From: Kribbella steppae
GTDB taxonomy: Bacteria > Actinomycetota > Actinomycetes > Propionibacteriales > Kribbellaceae
Direction of reading: 5' to 3'
DNA: 64,000 nucleotides
NCBI RefSeq assembly: GCF_004342025.1
Contig: NZ_SLWN01000015.1
Span: 124,001-188,000, forward strand
The notes below the pieces were generated by a model. The model had not been told where the DNA came from, ran no database searches, and saw only the letters and a list, made by a program, of their open reading frames with translations. The translations under genes were made by a program, and so were the position numbers. Positions 58,472 to 64,000 of the stretch are shown piece after piece. How positions within the stretch are numbered: the stretch's first letter is position 1; every line of letters begins with the position of its first letter.

Positions 58472-59871
58472 TCGGCCCCCATGTCGAGGAGAAGCAGGTC
58501 GTCTTCGGTCTCGCGCCGTACGACGATCCGCGTGTGACCGTCCTTGACCGCGATCACCGGTGGCCGCGGTACGTGGTTGTAGTTGCTCGCCATCGACCGG
58601 CAGTAGGCACCGGTCCCGGGTACGGCGACCAGGTCGCCGGGCCGCACGTCGGAGGCGATGAACTCGTCCTTCACCACGATGTCACCGGATTCACAGTGCT
58701 TGCCGACGACCCGGGCCAGCGTGGGCTCGGCATCGGAGTACCTGTTGGCCAGCGTGCACGAGTAGTCGGCGTCGTACAGCGCGGTGCGGATGTTGTCGCT
58801 CATGCCGCCGTCGACGGAGATGTAGGTGCGGGAGGCGCCGGCGTCGAGCTCGACCTCCTTGACCGTGCCGACCGTGTAGACGGTGCAGACGGCCGGGCCG
58901 ACGATCGCGCGACCGGGCTCGATCGACACCTTCGGCACGTCGACGTCGAAGGCGCGGCACTCGTGCTCGACGATCTTGCCCAGCTCGGTGGCGAGCTGCG
59001 CGGGGTCGGACGGGTCGTCCTGGGTGGTGTAGGCGATGCCGAAACCGCCGCCCAGGTCGAGCTCCGGCATGTCCACGCCGAGCTCGTCGGAAACCCTTGC
59101 GTGCAAGGCGATCACACGCTTGGCGGCCACCTCGAACCCGGACGAGTCGAAGATCTGCGACCCGATGTGCGAGTGCAGTCCGAGCAGCTCGAGCTCGGCC
59201 GCTTCGTTGACTCGGGCAACGGCTTCGAAGGCCGCGCCGGACGTGATCGAGAAGCCGAACTTCTGGTCCTCGTGCGCGGTCGCGATGTACTCGTGGGTGT
59301 GCGCCTCGACGCCCGCGGTCACCCGGACCATTACCGGGGCGACGGTGTCGCGTTCGCGGGCCAGCTCGATCAGCCGGTCGATCTCGTACAGCGAGTCGAC
59401 GATGATCCGGCCGACGCCTGCGTCCAGCGCGCGAGCCAGCTCCGACTCGGACTTGTTGTTGCCGTGGAACCCGAGTCGCTGTGGATCGGCTCCGGCCCGG
59501 AGGGCGACGGCCAGCTCTCCCCCGCTGCAGATGTCGAGGTTCAGCCCCTCCTCCATCACCCAGCGGACGATCGTCGTACAGAGGAACGCCTTGCCGGCGT
59601 AGTAGACGTCGAAGTCCTTGAAGGCGTGCTTGAACGCGCGGGCGCGGGCCCGGAAGTCGTCCTCGTCCAGCACGTACGCCGGGCTGCCGTGCTCGGCGAC
59701 CAGGTCACGGGCGTCGACACCGCCGATGACCAGCGAACCCTCGGCGGTCTTCTTGGCCGTGGACGACCACAGCTGCGGGACCAGGTCGTTGACGTCGCGG
59801 GGTGCGCGCAGCCAGGACGGGGCGCGGTGGCCGATGTCCGCGTGCAGCGTGCCCGCCTCGTGCGCCCTCAC
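58468..59871 (-). CDS. lysA: Diaminopimelate decarboxylase
   Basis: The 467-residue PLP enzyme makes lysine from meso-diaminopimelate. The PLP lysine lies in VYYAGKAFLC; ICSGGELAVAL and EPGRAIVGPA are further signatures, with a C-terminal YCRSMASNYNHVPRPPV. The GTG at 59871 overlaps the argS stop as GTGA. Confidence 0.97.
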   Translation of the reverse strand: MRAHEAGTLHADIGHRAPSWLRAPRDVNDLVPQLWSSTAKKTAEGSLVIGGVDARDLVAEHGSPAYVLDEDDFRARARAFKHAFKDFDVYYAGKAFLCTTIVRWVMEEGLNLDICSGGELAVALRAGADPQRLGFHGNNKSESELARALDAGVGRIIVDSLYEIDRLIELARERDTVAPVMVRVTAGVEAHTHEYIATAHEDQKFGFSITSGAAFEAVARVNEAAELELLGLHSHIGSQIFDSSGFEVAAKRVIALHARVSDELGVDMPELDLGGGFGIAYTTQDDPSDPAQLATELGKIVEHECRAFDVDVPKVSIEPGRAIVGPAVCTVYTVGTVKEVELDAGASRTYISVDGGMSDNIRTALYDADYSCTLANRYSDAEPTLARVVGKHCESGDIVVKDEFIASDVRPGDLVAVPGTGAYCRSMASNYNHVPRPPVIAVKDGHTRIVVRRETEDDLLLLDMGAE

Positions 59872-61526
59872 ATCCGCTCCGGAGCGGAGACGCCGAGCAG
59901 GTCCAGCCCGTTGGCGAGTACGGTCCTGGTCGCACCGACCAGGGTCAGGCGAGCCTTGTGCACCGGCTCCACCTCCTCGTCGCCGCGCGGGAGCACGCGG
60001 CAACTGTCGTAGAACTTGTGGAACGCCGACGCGGTGTCCTCCAGATAGCGGGCGATCCGGTGCGGCTCGCGCAGCTCGGCGGCGGTGGCGACGATGCGCG
60101 GGAACTCGGCCAGCGCGCGGAGCAGGTCACCCTCGCGCTCGTGGCTGAGCACCCCCGGGTCGAACTCGTCCAGCTTGATGCCGAGCTCGTCGGCGTTGCG
60201 CAGGATCGAGGCCAGCCGGGCGTGGGCGTACTGGACGTAGTACACCGGGTTCTCGCTGACCTGGCGGGTCATCTCCTCGATGTCCAGGGTCAGCGGGGAG
60301 TCCACCGGGTAGCGGCAGAGCGTGTAGCGGAGCGGGTCGACGCCGCCCTCCTCGACCAGCTCGGCCAGCGTGACGATGGTGCCGGCCCGCTTGGACAGCC
60401 GCATCTCCTCGCCGCCCTTGAGGATCTTCACCAGCTGACCGATCAGGATCTCGATGTTGTGGTCGGGGTCGTCACCGGCACAGGCCGCGATCGCCTTCAG
60501 CCGGTTCACGTACCCGTGGTGGTCGGCGCCCAGCATGTAGATACAGACGTCGAAACCGCGCTCGCGCTTGTTCACGTAGTAGGCCGCGTCGGAGGCGAAG
60601 TACGTCGGCTCGCCGTTCGTCCGGATCAGCACGCGATCCTTGTCGTCGGTGAAGTCGGTCGTCCGCATCCACAGCGCGTCGTCGGCGTCGTACAGGTGAC
60701 CCTGCTCGCGCAGCTTCTCGATCGCGTGGCCGACACCGTCCTGCTCGTGCAGGCTGCGCTCGGAGAACCAGACGTCGAACTTGGTCCGGAAGTGCTCGAG
60801 CTGGGCCTGCTGCTCCTTGAGCTGGCGCTCGTAGCCTGCCTCGCGGAACGCGATGACCTGCTCGTCCTCCGGCAGCTCGGTGATACCGGGGACCTCGGCG
60901 ACGATCTCCTTGGCGAGGTCGAGGATGTACTCGCCGTGGTAGCCGTCCTCGGGGATCGGCTGACCCTGCGCGGCCGCCTGCAGGCTGGCGCCGAACTTCT
61001 CCATCTGCGCGCCGCGGTCGTTGATGTAGAACTCGCGGGTGACCTTGGCGCCGGCCGCGGCGAGCACCCGGGCGAGCGCGTCACCGACGGCGGCCCAGCG
61101 GGTGTGACCGAGGTGCAGCGGGCCGGTCGGGTTGGCGGAGATGAACTCCAGGTTGACCGTCTGGCCGTGCAGGGTGTCGGTGTGGCCGTAGACCGGGCCG
61201 GCGTCGACGATCGCCTGCGCGACCTTGCCCTGGGCATCGGCCGCGACCCGGAGGTTGATGAAACCCGGTCCGGCGATCTCGACCGCGGTGATCGCGTCGT
61301 CGTCCTGGAGCTTGCCGGCCAGCAGCTCGGCGAACTGGCGCGGGTTCAGCCCGGCCCGCTTGCCCAGCTGCATGGCGACGTTGGTGGCGTAGTCCCCGTG
61401 CTCGGGGTTCTTGGGTCGCTCGACCTTCAGCTCGCGCGGCAGCCCGCCCTCGACGGTGATGGTGCCGTCGTCGGCGAGCGCGGCCAGGGCCTGGAGGATC
61501 TTCTCAGCGAGCTGTTCCGGGGTCAC
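59868..61526 (-). CDS. argS: Arginyl-tRNA synthetase
   Basis: The 552-residue class I synthetase has the N-terminal additional domain, a HIGH-type motif in NPTGPLHLGHTRWAAV, and RLSKRAGT in place of KMSK, a known ArgS variant. The C-terminal DALR domain ends at SAPERM. The start GTG 61526 follows a TAGGCT hexamer (61538-61533) by 6 bases, so the operon message may be leaderless. It heads argS-lysA-hom-thrC-thrB. Confidence 0.96.
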   Translation of the reverse strand: MTPEQLAEKILQALAALADDGTITVEGGLPRELKVERPKNPEHGDYATNVAMQLGKRAGLNPRQFAELLAGKLQDDDAITAVEIAGPGFINLRVAADAQGKVAQAIVDAGPVYGHTDTLHGQTVNLEFISANPTGPLHLGHTRWAAVGDALARVLAAAGAKVTREFYINDRGAQMEKFGASLQAAAQGQPIPEDGYHGEYILDLAKEIVAEVPGITELPEDEQVIAFREAGYERQLKEQQAQLEHFRTKFDVWFSERSLHEQDGVGHAIEKLREQGHLYDADDALWMRTTDFTDDKDRVLIRTNGEPTYFASDAAYYVNKRERGFDVCIYMLGADHHGYVNRLKAIAACAGDDPDHNIEILIGQLVKILKGGEEMRLSKRAGTIVTLAELVEEGGVDPLRYTLCRYPVDSPLTLDIEEMTRQVSENPVYYVQYAHARLASILRNADELGIKLDEFDPGVLSHEREGDLLRALAEFPRIVATAAELREPHRIARYLEDTASAFHKFYDSCRVLPRGDEEVEPVHKARLTLVGATRTVLANGLDLLGVSAPERM

Positions 61527-61599
61527 CGGATCAGCCTAATGGCCACGCCCCGAAACTCTTGACTCACCATCCACAGCCCGGTACGCACCGCGGTCACGG

Positions 61600-62130
61600 T
61601 CAGTGGCGAGCCGTCACCTGGATGCGGGATTTAGGGCTCAGCGGCGTATCCCAGGCGGCCGGTTTGCCGTCGAGGGTGACGGTCAGGGCCGTACACGCGT
61701 CGCCCAGGCACTTGGCGTCGTACCGAATGCCCCAGAGGGTGAAGAACTGGGCGAGTGTGGGGCGTTCGGCGGTCGTCTTTGCCTCGACGTAGACGAGGCC
61801 GTCGGTGGTGTGCGTGTGTACGGCGGCCTGCTCGGCGCGGACACGGTCGACGCCGATCCCGGCGGGGATCTGGATCGCGGCGCCGTCGACCATGACTGAG
61901 AGGTTCAGCGTGTACGGCGAGGGGCCGGAGAAGTCGAGCGGGAGTCGCTCGAAACCGGCCTTGTCGATGTACGAGACCGCATCACGAGGCGCGTCCCACG
62001 GCGGCGGCCCGGTCCGGAGCTCGGCCGGACCAGGCGGCGCGGGACCTACCTGACAGCCGCCGATCAGACTGCTGACGAGGAGCAGAGCGGCTGCCGTCGC
62101 ACCCGCCCGGCGCCACCTGCCTGCTCTCAT
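61600..62130 (-). CDS. Small putative lipoprotein
   Basis: The 176-residue protein has a lipoprotein signal (GATAAALLLVSSLIGGC, lipobox LIGGC) and a small domain (YTLNLSVMVDGAAIQIPAGI, GIRYDAKCLGDACTALTVTL) with two Cys that may form a disulfide. Similar exported proteins of unknown function are common in actinobacteria. It lies 73 bp upstream of argS on the same strand. Confidence 0.75.
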   Translation of the reverse strand: MRAGRWRRAGATAAALLLVSSLIGGCQVGPAPPGPAELRTGPPPWDAPRDAVSYIDKAGFERLPLDFSGPSPYTLNLSVMVDGAAIQIPAGIGVDRVRAEQAAVHTHTTDGLVYVEAKTTAERPTLAQFFTLWGIRYDAKCLGDACTALTVTLDGKPAAWDTPLSPKSRIQVTARH

Positions 62131-62176
62131 GAGGAGCAGATTGTCATGCCGTGGCCGGGCGGGCGGTCGCCGGGGG

Positions 62177-62362
62177 TCAGCGCTCCGACGGCATCAGGAT
62201 CCAGAGCACGATGTAGATGAGGATCTGCGGGCCGGGCAGCAGGCAGCTGATGACGAAGATGAGCCGCATCGTGTTCGCGGAGATGCCGAACCGGCGAGCC
62301 AGTCCGGCACAGACACCGCCGATCCAACGACCGCTGGACGGGCGGACCAGAGTGCTAGCCAT
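62177..62362 (-). CDS. PspC-domain membrane protein
   Basis: The 61-residue protein matches the PspC domain: RWIGGVCAGLARRFGISA, then TMRLIFVISCLLPGPQILIY and a hydrophobic end (IVLWILMPSE). It is a single-domain envelope-stress protein of unknown role here. ATG 62362 is chosen because AAAGGA lies upstream and the domain begins at once. Confidence 0.88.
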   Translation of the reverse strand: MASTLVRPSSGRWIGGVCAGLARRFGISANTMRLIFVISCLLPGPQILIYIVLWILMPSER

Positions 62363-62556
62363 GGGTACCGATTTCCTTTCAGCTGATGGGCTTACAACCA
62401 CTATGACGCCGTCCTGGCCGGACGCGATCCCGCCGCACCGGGGTTCCAGGGTCCCGTCAGGGTGTCCCCCGCCCGCACCTCCGGTACCCACCCGACGCAC
62501 CGCGACCCGATTCCCGATCCGCGTAAGTTTCCTGCTACTGTTCTGCACGTTCCTGA

Positions 62557-62628
62557 GCCCCCGTAGCTCAGGGGATAGAGCACCGCCCTCCGGAGGCGGG
62601 TGCGCAGGTTCGAATCCTGCCGGGGGCG
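62557..62628 (+). tRNA. tRNA-Arg(CCG)
   Basis: The 72-nt cloverleaf folds completely: acceptor GCCCCCG/CGGGGGC with discriminator G, D arm GCTC/GAGC, anticodon stem CCGCC/GGCGG with loop CTCCGGA (anticodon CCG at 62590-62592), variable GTGC, and T arm GCAGG-TTCGAAT-CCTGC. CCA is not encoded. It reads CGG codons. Confidence 0.97.
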
Positions 62629-62638
62629 CGCGATCAAT

Positions 62639-62690
62639 CGAGCGATCCTTGTCCGCTGACAGCGCGGACGTGGATCGCTCGCGGTGTTTT
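62639..62690 (+). terminator. Terminator after tRNA-Arg
   Basis: An outer stem CGAGCGATCC/GGATCGCTCG encloses an inner stem GTCCGC/GCGGAC with loop TGACAGC, followed by GGTGTTTT. The T-run makes this the clearest intrinsic terminator in the window. Confidence 0.85.
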
Positions 62691-62731
62691 GTGGGGGCCT
62701 CTGGTACCCGTCGGCGGGATACGCTGCGGGG

Positions 62732-64000
62732 GTGTTGGTGGGGCGGTCGGTTGAACGGTCACGGGTGACTCGGGTGATCGACGAGGCCAGGGGTGGGCGA
62801 TGCCGTTCGCTGGTGGTGCGTGGCGAGGCCGGGATCGGCAAGACGGCGTTGCTCGACCATGCGGCCGACAGTGCCGACGGTCTGCGGGTGCTTCGGGTGG
62901 CCGGGATCGAATCCGAGGCCGAGATTCCGTTCGCCGGTCTTCAGGTGATGCTGGCCCGGTTCTCCGACCGGTTCGACGCGTTACCCGGCCCACAGGCTCA
63001 GGCGTTGCGAGCCGCGTTCGGCATCGGCACCTCGGCGGGCGAGCGCCTGTCGGTGGGTGCGGCCATCGTGACCCTGCTGTCCGATCTGGCCGAGGAGCAG
63101 CCGCTGCTGTGCCTGATCGACGACGCGCACTGGTTCGACCGGTCGTCGATCGACGCGCTGTTGTTCGCGGTACGGCGTCTCCACACCGATCCGATCGCGA
63201 TCATCTTCGTGGCCCGCGATGGTGACCGGCCGTTCCCCGCGGCCGGGGTGGACAGCATCACCCTCCAACGCCTGGACAAGACCGAGTCCGCCCGCCTGCT
63301 GGCCGACGTACGTGCATTGCCGCACGAGGTGGCCGAACGTGTGCTCGCGGAGTCCGAGGGGAATCCGCTGGCCATCCTGGAGCTTGCCGCCAGCGACGGC
63401 ACGACTGACTCCCCCGCACCGGTTGGCCCGCTGCCGGCCGCCGGCCGGTTGGAGGAACACTTCCGTCTGCAGGTTCGCGCACTGCCTGAGGACACCAGAC
63501 TGGCGTTGCTGGTCGCGGCCGCGGACCAGACCTCGGAGCTCGGGTCGTTCTCGGCCGCGGCGGCGCGGCTGGGCCTGGATGCCGCGGATCTCGAGCCGGC
63601 CGAGCACGGTCGCCTCATCCGAGTGACCTCACACGCAGTCGCCTTCCGGCATCCGTTGATCCGGGCAGCGGTCTACCAGGACGCCACGTTCGCACGACGC
63701 GTCGCCGTGCATGCGGCGCTGGCGGCGTCGCTGACCGACCCGCGGGATGCCGATCGGCGTGCGTGGCACCTCGCAGCCGCCGCCAACGGCATCGACAACG
63801 CAGCCGCCGCGGAGCTCGAACGCGCGGCCGGACGCGCGTTCGACCGTGGTGGTCCGGCAGCGGCCACCCGGGCGCTGGAACGGGCCGCGGACCTGAGCGG
63901 CGACCGGGCGGACCGAGCCAGGCGCCTGGTCGGAGCCGCCCGGGCGGCCTACGACGCGGGTCAGCTCGATCGTGCGGCACAGCTGGCCGAGGCTGGGCGC
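62732..64000 (+). CDS. LuxR/MalT-type AAA ATPase transcriptional regulator, 3' end outside window
   Basis: The visible 423 residues form the N-terminal ATPase module of a large regulator: Walker A RGEAGIGKTALL near residue 40, Walker B LLCLIDDAHWFD, then helical repeats (AERVLAESEGNPLAILELAA, DAADLEPAEHGRLI-like). A LuxR helix-turn-helix is expected at the missing C-terminus. Start is GTG 62732; TACGCT six bases upstream fits a leaderless promoter. Signal and targets unknown. Confidence 0.85.
   Translation, partial: MLVGRSVERSRVTRVIDEARGGRCRSLVVRGEAGIGKTALLDHAADSADGLRVLRVAGIESEAEIPFAGLQVMLARFSDRFDALPGPQAQALRAAFGIGTSAGERLSVGAAIVTLLSDLAEEQPLLCLIDDAHWFDRSSIDALLFAVRRLHTDPIAIIFVARDGDRPFPAAGVDSITLQRLDKTESARLLADVRALPHEVAERVLAESEGNPLAILELAASDGTTDSPAPVGPLPAAGRLEEHFRLQVRALPEDTRLALLVAAADQTSELGSFSAAAARLGLDAADLEPAEHGRLIRVTSHAVAFRHPLIRAAVYQDATFARRVAVHAALAASLTDPRDADRRAWHLAAAANGIDNAAAAELERAAGRAFDRGGPAAATRALERAADLSGDRADRARRLVGAARAAYDAGQLDRAAQLAEAGR

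Noticed and set aside
55634..58537. 967-codon open frame on the plus strand opposite thrB, thrC and hom
   Set aside because: It is antisense to three unmistakable genes and has the skewed Arg/Gly/Val composition of a high-GC shadow frame, with no domain.
62557..62690. Integration site of a mobile element at tRNA-Arg
   Set aside because: No integrase, no repeated 3' tRNA segment and no composition change are visible in the window.

Overview
The window reads as chromosome of a high-GC actinomycete. Codon third positions are strongly G/C, GTG and TTG starts are common, genes overlap by 1-8 bp, and several promoters look leaderless. The right half keeps the actinobacterial order argS-lysA-hom-thrC-thrB-rho-rpmE-prfA-prmC ... 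sua5-wecA-atpI-atpBEFHAGDC-DUF2550, which parallels the mycobacterial chromosome. The carbohydrate gene content suggests a soil genus such as Kribbella; that genus is an inference only.

Left part (1-32 kb) is a plant cell-wall, probably pectin, utilisation locus. A LacI-type regulator (cut by the window start) is followed by a two-gene minus operon: a 575-residue GH127-like six-hairpin glycosidase and a GH78 alpha-L-rhamnosidase. Divergent from it is a tightly overlapped plus-strand trio: a zinc alcohol dehydrogenase, a RuBisCO-like protein (RLP) with an intact catalytic set, and a DUF1537 sugar-acid kinase. RLP plus DUF1537 kinase recalls D-apionate/3-oxo-isoapionate catabolism. D-apiose is a component of rhamnogalacturonan II, which fits the neighbours. 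Facing it is a twelve-gene minus operon (25823 down to 8937): Tat-exported pectate lyase, peptide-type ABC importer (SBP5, two permeases, two ATPases), an orphan sugar-binding protein, a sialidase-fold protein, two related TIM-barrel glycosidases (one lacking both predicted catalytic Glu), a glycosidase-like protein of unknown family, and a GH28 polygalacturonase. A GH127 beta-L-arabinofuranosidase diverges from the operon across a region holding two identical LacI-type operators. A SorC-type regulator and a GH2 beta-galactosidase with an unusual repetitive insert close the block.

Middle (32-38 kb) holds a DUF222/HNH (13E12-type) gene with a candidate SOS box on a leaderless promoter, a secreted DUF6351 hydrolase, a decayed discoidin-domain relic, a HIRAN-like protein and a DUF2550 membrane protein.

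Right part (38-61.5 kb), almost all on the minus strand, is housekeeping: the complete F1Fo ATP synthase operon, wecA, sua5 (with a tandem-repeat tail), prmC, prfA, rpmE, rho, the threonine genes, lysA and argS. An adenosine deaminase-family gene and a lipoprotein gene on the plus strand interrupt this order. The end carries a small lipoprotein, a PspC protein, tRNA-Arg(CCG) with a strong downstream hairpin, and the start of a LuxR/MalT-type ATPase regulator cut by the window end. No insertion sequence, integrase, CRISPR array or rRNA was seen.
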